A DNA stretch of 64,000 bases, taken from positions 1,892,001-1,956,000 of the forward strand of contig NZ_CP118962.1 of assembly GCF_029024925.1 (NCBI RefSeq), in the 5' to 3' direction. This DNA comes from Enterococcus faecalis. Its GTDB lineage: Bacteria > Bacillota > Bacilli > Lactobacillales > Enterococcaceae. Below, piece by piece: positions 1 to 9,184 of the stretch. Every line of letters starts with the position of its first letter. The stretch's first letter is position 1. Both the position numbers and the translations under genes were made by a program. The notes beneath the pieces are model-generated. The model saw only the letters and a program-made list of their open reading frames with translations, did no database searches and was not told where the DNA came from.

Positions 1-699
1 GTCGGAGACACTTTTTTTACACCGCTGTTTTTGATATGTGTTCTTTTACTGGTCATTGTATTAATTAATATGTCCTATCTGAAACGCAAAAATGTTTTTT
101 TCATCTTTATTACCTTGTTAGGTATTCTAATCACTCCACTCATGTTTACAGTTTTAGGTGGAAAACGTCCGGCAATTAGAGGTGAAGTACCTAACTTCCC
201 TGCTGTTTTAGCGTTATTACTCATCTTTATTATGATTTACTGGGGATACAACTTTGTGCTTAAACATTTATTAGTTGGCATAGTAATTATCTTTACTTTT
301 ATTCAAGTTCGGGAAACAACCAACCTAGAATATTCTGAGTATCTAACAGCGGAAGAAGATTTACGTACTGCGGAAATGATTACAAATAATATTTATTCAA
401 TGGAAATTGAGAATCCAGAATCCTATAAACTTTTAATGTATGGAAATCGTTCTCCTCGGAATGTTTCGAATATAAAAGGTGAAACAAACGGTGTTTCATT
501 ATTTGAATTCATGCCTAACTCGGTGCACACTAGTTTAAATACTCTAGTTTATATGAAAACATTTGGATTAAATTTTAATGATCCTACACCAGAAGATTTT
601 GAAAAACACAAAGCTTTACAAGCGGAAATGAACGTCTGGCCTAGTAAAGATTCCATCAGAGTGGTAGATGATTGTATAATTGTTAATTTATCAAAATAA
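1..699 (+). CDS. GtrII-like polytopic membrane glycosyltransferase, 3' part only
   Basis: The reading frame is open from the first base, so the 5' part lies outside the window; about 232 codons are visible. At least three hydrophobic segments occur in the first ~100 residues, followed by a soluble tail. The extreme C-terminus (WPSKDSIRVVDD then IIVNLSK) resembles the end of Firmicutes proteins of the Glucos_trans_II (GtrII) family, which transfer lipid-linked glucose to surface polymers; this is recognition by eye. The gene converges on the prophage lysin and is separated from it by a perfect hairpin. GtrII genes occur both in chromosomal wall-polysaccharide clusters and in serotype-converting prophages, so this may be host flank or phage cargo. 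Confidence 0.5.
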   Translation, partial: VGDTFFTPLFLICVLLLVIVLINMSYLKRKNVFFIFITLLGILITPLMFTVLGGKRPAIRGEVPNFPAVLALLLIFIMIYWGYNFVLKHLLVGIVIIFTFIQVRETTNLEYSEYLTAEEDLRTAEMITNNIYSMEIENPESYKLLMYGNRSPRNVSNIKGETNGVSLFEFMPNSVHTSLNTLVYMKTFGLNFNDPTPEDFEKHKALQAEMNVWPSKDSIRVVDDCIIVNLSK

Positions 700-720
700 A
701 TTTCAAACTTCTGTTAATAA

Positions 721-754
721 AAATAACCCTATTCTATTAGGAATAGGGTTATTT
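721..754. terminator. bidirectional intrinsic terminator
   Basis: Perfect 14-bp stem (721-734 with 741-754) and 6-nt loop. The A/T-rich ends give a U-tract in both directions, serving the membrane protein on the plus strand and the lysin on the minus strand. Confidence 0.85.
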
Positions 755-762
755 ACATAAAA

Positions 763-2028
763 TCATTTCACTACTGGAAACATTGCCTCTAGTCGAATAT
801 ACCATGGCGAAGTTTTAGGCCAATCTTTTTTATAATATACCGGGATTTCTTTTCCATTGTTTTTACGATATAGCTCTTTAACAATATTAACTTCATCATT
901 ATGATATACTCTTCGTGTATTGACCCCATTACAAAACATCATTGTAGTTGCTGAGCCATTTATATCTAAAGCTCCAGTATTCGGATTAATTGGTCGTTCA
1001 TATAAACATTGCATAGTTGTCAGTCCTCCATTATTAGTAATTTCTTCAGTACTTGCATCAATTTGTGCAAGTTTACCAGGATTTTGTTTGTTTATTGAAT
1101 TATAAGTTGGTATTAACATATTAAAATAATTTTGATAGCCTGTCGCGGCATAGTCTGAATTTGCTCCACCTATGCGAAATAAGCCTTTACAGTATTCTTC
1201 AATTGAATTTGCACCTTCAACATTATATAAGCCATTTCTTTTTGATAATACAAATGCATATGCTTTAAAAAAATCGTTCATGGTTGCAAAATGAATATAA
1301 TAACCACCTTCACCAACTGGTCTTGCTGATCCACGACTCATATTAATTCCTAAATCAGCTGGAACGCTAAAAGGTTCTGAAATTCCTGCCCAATTATTGT
1401 CTTTACTTCCAACAATTGAAATGCTTGGATCTCCCCAATGACTTTCAATAAACATTTGTGCAATCATAAAACTTGGCTTGATATTATATTTTTTTCCAGC
1501 AGAAATGATTAGACGAATATTTGATTCTGAAATGCTTTTTCCTGCATTTAATAAAGCTCCGCCTGTATAAATTCCACCATTGCCACCGTTATTACTAGAG
1601 TCTCTGCCAGATCCATCTAAATTAATTACTTCTCGTGGATTGATTCTCTGCCATTTACCACCACGCCATACTTCAAAATGAAGATGGATACCTGTGGCAC
1701 CCCCAGTTGCTCCACATAATCCAAGAACCGTTTGATTTGTTACTTGTTGTCCTACTGATACATTTATAGTTGCTAAATGCCCATAATAGGTCCAGTAGTT
1801 ATCCATATGTCTGATAACAATGTAATTACCACCAATTGGATGATTTGGTACTACCTCTTCTACTGTCCCAGATTTAGCTGAATAAACAGGTGGATTAGTA
1901 CCTGCTTTTGGAGCTAAGTCAATGCCTCCGTGAATTCCTGCTTGCCCTCCGCTCAAATAATCAGGTTCATCCCATTCTTGAGTTGCTTGATAAGAAACAG
2001 CAAGAGGACTTAACCATGTGTCTGCCAT
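763..2028 (-). CDS. bifunctional phage lysin: M23 peptidase plus glucosaminidase-like domain
   Basis: A 421-residue cell-wall hydrolase. The start at 2028 (MADTWLSPL) is preferred because an AAGGAGGGG ribosome site precedes it. Residues ~20-125 form an LytM/M23 zinc endopeptidase: HGGID gives His33 and Asp37, and HLHFEVW gives His115 and His117. A Gly/Asn linker follows near 145-155. Residues ~165-310 look like a GH73-type N-acetylglucosaminidase, with FIESHWG carrying a candidate catalytic Glu near 195. The last ~90 residues are an unassigned, possibly wall-binding, region. There is no signal peptide, so release would depend on the holin. It is the last minus-strand gene of the prophage, after the usual holin/GH25 cassette and a second ArpU-like gene, so it looks like an extra lysis module; a virion-associated or bacteriocin-like lysin is an alternative. 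Confidence 0.85.
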   Translation of the reverse strand: MADTWLSPLAVSYQATQEWDEPDYLSGGQAGIHGGIDLAPKAGTNPPVYSAKSGTVEEVVPNHPIGGNYIVIRHMDNYWTYYGHLATINVSVGQQVTNQTVLGLCGATGGATGIHLHFEVWRGGKWQRINPREVINLDGSGRDSSNNGGNGGIYTGGALLNAGKSISESNIRLIISAGKKYNIKPSFMIAQMFIESHWGDPSISIVGSKDNNWAGISEPFSVPADLGINMSRGSARPVGEGGYYIHFATMNDFFKAYAFVLSKRNGLYNVEGANSIEEYCKGLFRIGGANSDYAATGYQNYFNMLIPTYNSINKQNPGKLAQIDASTEEITNNGGLTTMQCLYERPINPNTGALDINGSATTMMFCNGVNTRRVYHNDEVNIVKELYRKNNGKEIPVYYKKDWPKTSPWYIRLEAMFPVVK

Positions 2029-2116
2029 AATTCCCCTCCTTAATATTCTGTCCATGCGTCCATGGAGAACATATGTCCTTATCTAAAGTCTACAACTAAA
2101 TACACTTTTTTTTTGC

Positions 2117-2497
2117 TCAAACTTCTAGCCAACCTAATTGTCGTGCTAATTCCTCTAAGAATTCACTATCCCTTCTTTTAATCGTTGATAAACTTAAATA
2201 AGTTTCATAGGCCACAATTTCATTCTTTTTACGTGGATAGCCATTTTTATACTTAGAAATAAAAATATCACGTACATCCGATGTTGCATCTGATAAAACC
2301 TCTTCAACTGTATTTAAAAAAAACTTATGAAAAACTATTTGGTTCAAACTTATTTTTTCATTTGACTTTTCTTCAAAGTATAAAGAAAAAGAAGATTGGG
2401 GATAAACTAATGCATCTTCATACTTTTTCAATTGTTTTTCTATTTTTTTATAATCACATAATAATTGACGAATATGTTTTTTTATTTCTGATTTCAT
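2117..2497 (-). CDS. second ArpU/RinA-like regulator
   Basis: 126 residues, charged, with a helical N-terminal half and a C-terminal segment (AYETYLSLSTIKRRDSEFLE) that reads like the sigma-like helix-turn-helix of ArpU-type late regulators. The same architecture appears in the prophage's other copy at 26952-27368. It sits between the GH25 endolysin and the M23 lysin, all on the minus strand. A role in switching on the adjacent lysin is an inference from position. Sequence similarity is weak by eye, so the family call is tentative. Confidence 0.5.
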   Translation of the reverse strand: MKSEIKKHIRQLLCDYKKIEKQLKKYEDALVYPQSSFSLYFEEKSNEKISLNQIVFHKFFLNTVEEVLSDATSDVRDIFISKYKNGYPRKKNEIVAYETYLSLSTIKRRDSEFLEELARQLGWLEV

Positions 2498-2509
2498 ACT
2501 GCCACTCTC

Positions 2510-3769
2510 CTAATAAATTAATGTTTGCCCTGGATAAATCAAGTTAAGATTAGTTAACCTGTTTCGTTGTGCTAAAGCTTGGTATGTCGTACCAAGCTTA
2601 GATGCAATACTTGATAAATTATCACCGTATTGAACTGTGTAAACATTGCTTACTACTGATCGATTTACTTTCAAAGTTTGTCCAGGGTAAATAAGATTTG
2701 GATTAGCCAATCCATTTAGCGAAGCTAAGGTTTGATAGTCAGTACCGTATTGGTAAGCAATGCTGGATAATGTTTCACCATATTGAACTACGTGAATAGA
2801 TTCTGGTTGCTTATCGGGAACAATTGTTGCATCTGGCAATAATTCAATATCGCCTTTGCTAATCCATGACAGGATACCTTCTAACAATACTCTGCTTCCA
2901 GTTACTTCTTGCACTTTGTAGTTGTTTCCTTTTACCCAATCTGGAATAGCTTCACCAGTTGCCCATGCATCTACATTAAATTTCACTTTAACTGTGTCGC
3001 CGACTTTAACATCAGAATTCGGTGTTTTTTCAATTTCTTCACCTGCATCTGTTGCTGGAGTGTCCGTTTCTGGTTTATTGTTATCTGTATAACCACTATC
3101 CGTAATTCCTGTTAAATCTACGTTACCATCTAAGCCGCCTGCAATATAAGTGGACGTAAATTGCCAAATTCCAATGCCCTCCATACTTGGGAAATAAGCA
3201 TATAGTGGTTCTGGCGTTACCTCATAGCTAGGATAGGCAGCAATCCATAAAGAGTTAGGAAACTCTTTAATAATTCTCTGATAGTCCACGTATTGTAACG
3301 TAAAAGGCTTGTAGCTATAATACATTGGCGTGTAACCTGCTTGTTTGATGCGACGCATACCATACAAAATCGTTTCTGTATTTGCGTTTACATCAGAACT
3401 AGCGCCATGCTCAAAGTCTAAAGCAACAATGGAATTTTTAGGCGTTTGAATACGTAATAAGAAGTAATCCATCGTTGTTTTCGCAATGTCCATGTTTCCC
3501 CAAGTGTCATACCAAATATAGGTGTGTGCTCGTTTTCCTTGAGCAATGGCACTTGCTACTTGCGTTTTATAGGTATACTGCTCGTAAATACCACTGGCAT
3601 TGTAGCCGCCAATTTGAGCAATAGCGAATTTATCATGCGCATAACCAAAACGACCTTGTTCACCTTGATAAACGGCCCAATCAACACCTTGATCGCCTTT
3701 AGCAGCAAATACATTTAAAGGCATAAAAAATAGAGCGATTAACGCTCCGACTAAAATTTTCTTTTTCAT
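2510..3769 (-). CDS. GH25 endolysin with signal peptide and two LysM repeats
   Basis: A 419-residue muramidase cutting the glycan backbone of peptidoglycan. Residues 1-23 are a Sec signal peptide (basic MKKK start, hydrophobic core, AxA-type site), so it can be exported without a holin and triggered by membrane depolarisation. The GH25 domain spans ~26-215, with acids at Asp30 (GVDWAVYQG), Asp118 and Glu120 (VALDFEHG). An SH3-like segment lies at ~250-310, followed by LysM repeats at ~328-371 and ~376-419 ending in YPGQTL motifs; LysM binds GlcNAc polymers. It starts 4 bp downstream of the holin gene. Confidence 0.93.
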   Translation of the reverse strand: MKKKILVGALIALFFMPLNVFAAKGDQGVDWAVYQGEQGRFGYAHDKFAIAQIGGYNASGIYEQYTYKTQVASAIAQGKRAHTYIWYDTWGNMDIAKTTMDYFLLRIQTPKNSIVALDFEHGASSDVNANTETILYGMRRIKQAGYTPMYYSYKPFTLQYVDYQRIIKEFPNSLWIAAYPSYEVTPEPLYAYFPSMEGIGIWQFTSTYIAGGLDGNVDLTGITDSGYTDNNKPETDTPATDAGEEIEKTPNSDVKVGDTVKVKFNVDAWATGEAIPDWVKGNNYKVQEVTGSRVLLEGILSWISKGDIELLPDATIVPDKQPESIHVVQYGETLSSIAYQYGTDYQTLASLNGLANPNLIYPGQTLKVNRSVVSNVYTVQYGDNLSSIASKLGTTYQALAQRNRLTNLNLIYPGQTLIY

Positions 3770-3773
3770 TCGT

Positions 3774-3977
3774 TTACTCCTTGTCTTTTAAATTATATGC
3801 TGACACACCTGTTACTACTCCTAAAAAAGTTGCAATGGCATTGATAGTTAAAACAGCCATATCTGTTTGCTGCCATCCATAACCTTTGCCTAACGTTGCT
3901 ACTAAAACAGATATGGCTGGAAGCACAGTAAGTACTCCCCATTTGATAATTTTGTAGTACTTATCTGGTAGAATCAT
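3774..3977 (-). CDS. phage holin, r1t/phi-LC3-like
   Basis: 67 residues with two hydrophobic helices separated by a short polar turn (KGYGWQQTD) and a charged C-terminus (NLKDKE), the usual shape of small siphovirus holins. It overlaps the upstream coiled-coil membrane gene by 4 bp and is followed immediately by the endolysin. The family assignment is by topology and context. Confidence 0.8.
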   Translation of the reverse strand: MILPDKYYKIIKWGVLTVLPAISVLVATLGKGYGWQQTDMAVLTINAIATFLGVVTGVSAYNLKDKE

Positions 3978-4201
3978 TTTTTTGCTCCTTTCAATTCTAT
4001 TATGTCGTGTTCCGCTTCTTGCATTCGACCTTCTAATTTAAAGGTTCTTTCAATTACACCATTATGTTTTTCTACTTTTTTTTCTAACTGTTCTATTCTG
4101 TAAGCTGTCAAATTGGCACTAGCTACCACTCCAATAAACGCACCAAATGTACTGCCCACTAATCCTATTACAGCAACAACTATTTCATTTGACAAAATCA
4201 T
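3974..4201 (-). CDS. membrane-anchored coiled-coil lysis-cassette protein
   Basis: 75 residues: an N-terminal transmembrane helix (~8-30) then a heptad-rich segment (IEQLEKKVEKH...MQEAEHDIIEL). Small proteins of this shape commonly precede holins in lactic-acid-bacterial phages and are often labelled XhlA-like or unknown, although XhlA itself has the membrane segment at the other end. A second holin or antiholin is possible. It overlaps the holin start (ATGA type). Confidence 0.6.
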   Translation of the reverse strand: MILSNEIVVAVIGLVGSTFGAFIGVVASANLTAYRIEQLEKKVEKHNGVIERTFKLEGRMQEAEHDIIELKGAKK

Positions 4202-4217
4202 TCCTCCAATTTAAAAG

Positions 4218-4240
4218 CCGCTTAGCTTTTTGCTAAACGG
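4218..4240 (-). terminator. terminator-like hairpin between baseplate and lysis genes
   Basis: Nine-bp stem with one G-U pair around an AAAAA loop, followed on the minus strand by CTTTT. It would reduce or stop readthrough from tail genes into the lysis cassette. Confidence 0.65.
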
Positions 4241-4274
4241 TTATTTCATTTAAATAAATTTATAAAAATCATTA

Positions 4275-6038
4275 TCACGTTAAGTATCTTAAAAATCCTC
4301 TCAAATATAAAACCGTATATGAAGATTGATTAGAATTACTTTGAAATGCAATAGTATCGCCAGCTTTTACATCAAATACATCTGTCAAACCAGCAGCGTG
4401 TAATCCTCCTGTACCTTGATTGCTCCTGTTCATAACCGCATTATTCTTAGTAAGCTCAATATTACACCAACCTGCTGGAACGTTGGTTGTATAGCTAGTA
4501 ACGACACTAATTATTCCATCTTTCAACACTTTGATTTTGTTTGCTGATAACTCAAAAAATTCATTATTAGTGATGACCTTTTGAGAAATTGGAATGACCT
4601 TAACCCCTGTACCACTAACTGATACTGTATTAGGGGCAGAAAAGGCTATTACTTTTTCAGAAATAACAGTTTGTCCAGCGATTTTCGGAGGATTCATAAA
4701 ATCTTTTGTTCCTGCTATTTCTTGATCTCCAGTTTGAGTCACCGCTTGCCCTTTAATAGCATCTGCAACATTTTTAGGGCTCATATATTTGGTCGTTGAT
4801 GTTCCAGCAGATGCTTCGCTATCAGTAGCAAATCCATAATTTTTAACATTTCCCAATCCAACTTGACTTGCGGTCACTTTATGTGGATTGTCTTGACTTT
4901 CCGTATGCTCCTTTAGTTGTTCCTCTCTTACAAAGCCACTTTTTGCTAATACATCTTGTGCATTAATACTAATTTCTAATTGAATAGCTGAATAGTCAAC
5001 ATCCAAATTAGCAGTTGTCACTCCATTTGATGGATCTGTATAGCTAATTAGATAGATAAGACCATCGCTAGTAATGAAATTTTTATCAGTTACTTGGACT
5101 GATAAATCTTTGTATTCGCCAGCATTTTCTTGAATTTGAGTAGTCCACGAGTCAGTTGACTCAATATAAGTGGAAACTTTAATTGTTTTGTTGTTAGGCG
5201 AAGTTGCTTTAACACGTTCACTAATAGTAAAAGCGACAAAGCTATCTTTTAATAAAACCACCGCTTCTTCTTGACTTAATCCTTCAAAATTTTGAGGAAT
5301 TAATTTTTTGGCAGCTTCTAAAGCATTGAACACTCCTAACTGTTGTGGTATAACTCCGTTTTGCGTCGAACCACTACTTACTCCAGAATCATCACGACTT
5401 ACTAATTTGTTGTAATCAGATTGAGAAATCTCATTCCATGTATCTTTTGGTTTTTTTAGTACTTTAGCTGTTACATCGGTAAAATATTGATTTGCATTTG
5501 TTGCCGTATTACCCGCTGTTTTTCCAGTGAAATCCATAGGTATTTTTACGTTTGTTGTTCCAGAAAGTAACGATACACCTTCAGATTTTGTCATGCGGTC
5601 ATTAAAGTCAACCTGTAAGCGAGTAGCTAATGTTGATTGTGTTACTCCTTGGGTATCTGTTCTCGCCTGTACGATTTCGGGGTTACTGTCACCAGCTTCT
5701 CCAACAAGTTTTTCAAAGTCATTACGCAAAGCATCAAATTCTTGTTTATTGTTGTTTGCTGTAGATACTGCTTGATTTGAAGTATTAATAGCAGTTTGAG
5801 AATTAGTTAAAGCTTGGTTTGCTGTTTCATTCGCTTGATTCCCTGCTTGTTCTGCAATTTGTACGGCTTCTTTTCCGGCGTCGTCAGCAATTTTTTTGGC
5901 ATCATTAATTCCTTCTGTCAACTGACTTTGATAATCATTTATTTTTTCAACAGCAGTATTAGATTGATCCAAAATTGCATTAATTTTAATTCGACCTTGA
6001 TTCAGCGTGTCGGTTTCTTTAATTTGCTCGATAGCCAT
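4275..6038 (-). CDS. baseplate upper / receptor-binding tail protein
   Basis: 587 residues, starting at MAIEQIKETD (6038) behind an AGGAGTGAG ribosome site. The N-terminal ~110 residues are a long Ala/Gln/Asn-rich coiled coil. The middle carries a tail-fibre motif (NPHKVTASQVGLGNVKNYG) typical of trimeric fibres. The last ~110 residues read like a C1q/TNF-type jelly roll (DVFDVKAGDTIAF, then YLRGFLRYL), the usual receptor-binding head. This is the probable host-range determinant. It follows the 57-codon gene and Tal, as in other enterococcal and lactococcal siphophages. Confidence 0.8.
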   Translation of the reverse strand: MAIEQIKETDTLNQGRIKINAILDQSNTAVEKINDYQSQLTEGINDAKKIADDAGKEAVQIAEQAGNQANETANQALTNSQTAINTSNQAVSTANNNKQEFDALRNDFEKLVGEAGDSNPEIVQARTDTQGVTQSTLATRLQVDFNDRMTKSEGVSLLSGTTNVKIPMDFTGKTAGNTATNANQYFTDVTAKVLKKPKDTWNEISQSDYNKLVSRDDSGVSSGSTQNGVIPQQLGVFNALEAAKKLIPQNFEGLSQEEAVVLLKDSFVAFTISERVKATSPNNKTIKVSTYIESTDSWTTQIQENAGEYKDLSVQVTDKNFITSDGLIYLISYTDPSNGVTTANLDVDYSAIQLEISINAQDVLAKSGFVREEQLKEHTESQDNPHKVTASQVGLGNVKNYGFATDSEASAGTSTTKYMSPKNVADAIKGQAVTQTGDQEIAGTKDFMNPPKIAGQTVISEKVIAFSAPNTVSVSGTGVKVIPISQKVITNNEFFELSANKIKVLKDGIISVVTSYTTNVPAGWCNIELTKNNAVMNRSNQGTGGLHAAGLTDVFDVKAGDTIAFQSNSNQSSYTVLYLRGFLRYLT

Positions 6039-6048
6039 TTTCTCACTC

Positions 6049-6222
6049 CTACTCTGCATTAATGTATTCAATTGTAGCTTTTTGTAAAATACGATTTCCT
6101 ATTTTGATGAATGGCGAACTATTATCAATCAGCTCTGCAAAATAATCATCTAACGTTTTACCTGATTCATCATTAATTATAAATTCTTCTTGTTTGCTAA
6201 TTAGTTTTACTGTTAATCTCAT
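6049..6222 (-). CDS. small baseplate-region protein, 57 aa
   Basis: An ATG directly abuts the Tal stop codon and is preceded, inside the tal 3' end, by AGGAGGAC. The protein is 57 residues (starts MRLTVKLISK, ends YINAE) with no recognised domain. The tight junctions on both sides argue it is real; its place between Tal and the baseplate/receptor protein suggests a baseplate adaptor. Confidence 0.7.
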   Translation of the reverse strand: MRLTVKLISKQEEFIINDESGKTLDDYFAELIDNSSPFIKIGNRILQKATIEYINAE

Positions 6223-8238
6223 TTAAAATTGTCCTCCTAGTTGTGATTGTATAAAAACACGACAAATAACTTGCGCTTCGATTCGTGCAAGTTTGTTAGG
6301 TATTATCTTGATTGTATGATTACCTCTAGAGATTTTACCTCCACTAGTTTTCCTAAGATAATTAACAATGTTTAATCTTTGTTGGCTAGTATCGTGTACT
6401 GGAATGGTGGTACCATCTACAACTATATCAACACTAGTTGCGCTACTTGGTGCCTCATAAATCCCCCATTCTAATGGATGGCTATGATCAGGTAAAGTAA
6501 TTTGGTGTGTATGTGCTGGTATTCTTACTTGGTGGCTATGGCTAGGAACCGATATGCTGTGTGTATGGTTTGGTATGCTAACGACATGAGAATGTGCGGG
6601 TATATCAATATTGAATCTATGTGAGTGACTAGGCACATTGACTGTATGCGTATGATTATCTGCAGCACTTGCTGTTCTGAACGTTCCGCCACGTGCTTCC
6701 GTATATATTTCTCCACCGCCACCGGCTCTTAATGTTATTTTAGGAAGGGTTTGAGGTGGCCCTTGAATTACATTAAACATTAAATGGTCATGACTGCCAT
6801 TAGCACTACTTGTCTGTGCACTTCCTCCATCAGTGTTTGTAGATCCCCCTTGATAAGATCCTCCTCCTGATCCAGAAGTTGTAGAACCTCCTCCGCCAGC
6901 TGAACTTGAAACGACACTTCCGCCACCAGCAGAGCTCGTTTGTGTTGAAGCTCCACCAGCTGACGTACTTTTTACTGTAGCTCCTCCGCCTTTTACGGCT
7001 TTTGTATAACCACGATAGCGCTTAGTTTTAAAAGTCAGTTCCACAGTATTTACATGAAATACATCATCATCTAAGAAGAATTCAATTTCTGCTGGGTATG
7101 CCTTTTCACAGTTATCTTGATAACTATAGTTCAAAATATTCGTTGCGCCTTGCGAATACGTCTCATTTATTTCCTGTTTACGTTTCAAATCAGACATTGT
7201 CGTAGTAAAATCGTCAGATAAATTACCAAGCTCTAGCTGAATATCTTGTGGTGCGCCGAATACATCCTGTTTTGTCTCTTTTTTAATACGCAAATTTATA
7301 CTTCCAAAGTCATCTGTGTTAATCATAATTACAGTTCCTTGTCTTAACTTATCAATGCTTAAAGGTTCATCTGTTAATTTCAATAAGTCAGCCGCAGTCA
7401 CATCCCAAGAAATTTTAGGTTGCGCCCATTTTTTTAACATGTTGATTGCATTGTCTTTTAAAGCTTGTGGAACTGTGAATCGTTGGTCGACCCAAACATA
7501 TTCAACTAAACCATGTTCTTTTATAGACTTTGCATCTTCTACATAAGGAATATTTTTATTTACCGATTTAATATTTATCTGATTGACGCCTTCACCAGCA
7601 CCTAAAGGATAAACTCGATTAACTAAATTGTTAGGATCTCTTTCAATCTCAAAGCCTTGCATGTTATATCCTTCTTGAATACGAGCAATAGGTTCTTTTG
7701 GTGGCTTCACTAAAGATAATTCGAATGGATAAACTTTGGTATTCCATTGCCACATATAGTCTTCATCAAATGCTTGAGGAATACTAAACAAAGCATCAGC
7801 GAGACCATTTTCATTTTCCCATGCATAACTAAAATATCGAGTGAATTCACATTTTTTTAAAACCCAGTGTTTTGTCCTTTGTTTATTCAAAAGATAGTTA
7901 ATAACATCAACCGTTTTTCGATTCACTAGTTCATGATAACCAAAAAGAACCGTGTCTAGCAAAGTACACAGGGCTTCATTTGCCGTATACGTAATTGAAT
8001 TGTTACTAGCATCTTTGCGAACCGTTGAAGGCATAACACGGTATAACCCTATATATTCATTCTCATTATCTGTTAGTTCAACCCATAACATTTCTTGCAA
8101 AAATTCATTTTTAGGATCATCCAACGGCATTGAAAATTCAAGATTCCCTATTTGGTTTTCAATTTTTTCATAACTGACTTGATAGGCATTGTCCAAAACT
8201 GCCGTATATTCCCTTTTTAAATCCATTGCCATCAACAT
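6223..8238 (-). CDS. tail-associated (Tal) protein with Gly/Ser linker and HxH repeats
   Basis: 671 residues; start at 8238 with AGGAGGTG upstream. Residues 1-~370 match the prophage endopeptidase-tail (gp27-like hub) fold class by context and by the opening DLKREYTAVLDNAYQ. Residues ~420-500 are a Gly/Ser/Thr-rich low-complexity linker. Next are seven histidine pairs of the form (A/S/N/D)H(S/T)H spaced 8-11 residues apart, then a compact C-terminal domain beginning LEWGIYEAPSS. HxH repeats in trimeric spikes of other phages hold metal ions on the three-fold axis; that role here is inferred. No lytic domain is evident. Confidence 0.82.
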   Translation of the reverse strand: MLMAMDLKREYTAVLDNAYQVSYEKIENQIGNLEFSMPLDDPKNEFLQEMLWVELTDNENEYIGLYRVMPSTVRKDASNNSITYTANEALCTLLDTVLFGYHELVNRKTVDVINYLLNKQRTKHWVLKKCEFTRYFSYAWENENGLADALFSIPQAFDEDYMWQWNTKVYPFELSLVKPPKEPIARIQEGYNMQGFEIERDPNNLVNRVYPLGAGEGVNQINIKSVNKNIPYVEDAKSIKEHGLVEYVWVDQRFTVPQALKDNAINMLKKWAQPKISWDVTAADLLKLTDEPLSIDKLRQGTVIMINTDDFGSINLRIKKETKQDVFGAPQDIQLELGNLSDDFTTTMSDLKRKQEINETYSQGATNILNYSYQDNCEKAYPAEIEFFLDDDVFHVNTVELTFKTKRYRGYTKAVKGGGATVKSTSAGGASTQTSSAGGGSVVSSSAGGGGSTTSGSGGGSYQGGSTNTDGGSAQTSSANGSHDHLMFNVIQGPPQTLPKITLRAGGGGEIYTEARGGTFRTASAADNHTHTVNVPSHSHRFNIDIPAHSHVVSIPNHTHSISVPSHSHQVRIPAHTHQITLPDHSHPLEWGIYEAPSSATSVDIVVDGTTIPVHDTSQQRLNIVNYLRKTSGGKISRGNHTIKIIPNKLARIEAQVICRVFIQSQLGGQF

Positions 8239-8254
8239 ATTTTAGCAACACCTC

Positions 8255-9184
8255 CTATAAAAAACGATTTGGATATCGAATAGTTAGATTAAAAGTACTA
8301 TCTTTCGCTTGGATGTATAGTGGCTCATTTGGATAAATATAAAAATCGTTCATAGGACGAATCATTGGCTTCCCATTTTTCGTAATATTAAACTGTTCTG
8401 TATCGATTACTATTTCTGACTTATCAAAATCACCAATATCAATAGTATCGCTTCTAGTTTTTATCCACACGCCTCTACCAGTACCTTCTATAGTAATAAT
8501 CGGTTTTACTTTTAACCCTTCGACAGTTGGATATATTTCAATTGGTTTCACTTCTTGACCGTTATCTCCCATTAAATAGGAACGATTTTGAAAAGTAATC
8601 ATGGTAGAACCCCAATAAGCCCCACCTTCGATAACAATAGGTAAGTCAACTGCACCTGAGCCTGTATTCCCCATTAAGTAATTTGCTTGAAATGTAATGG
8701 TTGGCGAACCCCACATAACACTAGTAGCATCGCTTCGAGTATATTTATATGGATTGTTCAACAAAATTGTAAATGTACCAACGACTCGATTCAATCCCTC
8801 AGGAACTGCATCAATGTCTGATTTACTACCCGACCAAAGCATTTCTGGTTCATCATTAAACCAAATCTGTACATCTTTTTCTGTAAACAAGGCAACGTTT
8901 AGTCTATTAAAAGAATCCCTAAACGCTTCGTTAGAGTTAGCCTCAACTTTGAATTTAACTGTTAATTCTCTTTCCGGAATACGAGCATAAACATGTCGCA
9001 TTCCATCACGAATTCCCAACTGGTAGCTTTGTATCTCAGTAGGAGCTAACTCTCTTCCAACAACAGATAATGTTCTATAACCTGGAACTAAATCTTCTAA
9101 AAAGGAACCATTAAAATTCATGGCTTCCGAAGGCAAAGAGGCTTTTGTTTGTTGTTCATTTACATCAATAAAGTTGTATAACAT
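8255..9184 (-). CDS. distal tail protein (Dit)
   Basis: 309 residues. Position directly between tape measure and Tal, and an N-terminal Dit-like segment (FNGSFLEDLVPGYRTLSV, then AYARIPERELTVKF-type beta strands), identify the hub ring that joins tail tube to baseplate. Its stop lies 16 bp before the tal start. The C-terminal ~150 residues look like the galectin-like arm of SPP1-type Dit proteins. Confidence 0.85.
   Translation of the reverse strand: MLYNFIDVNEQQTKASLPSEAMNFNGSFLEDLVPGYRTLSVVGRELAPTEIQSYQLGIRDGMRHVYARIPERELTVKFKVEANSNEAFRDSFNRLNVALFTEKDVQIWFNDEPEMLWSGSKSDIDAVPEGLNRVVGTFTILLNNPYKYTRSDATSVMWGSPTITFQANYLMGNTGSGAVDLPIVIEGGAYWGSTMITFQNRSYLMGDNGQEVKPIEIYPTVEGLKVKPIITIEGTGRGVWIKTRSDTIDIGDFDKSEIVIDTEQFNITKNGKPMIRPMNDFYIYPNEPLYIQAKDSTFNLTIRYPNRFL

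Noticed and set aside
6780..7000. Gly/Ser-rich tract as a collagen-like repeat
   Set aside because: No regular G-X-Y triplet pattern; it is an irregular flexible linker.
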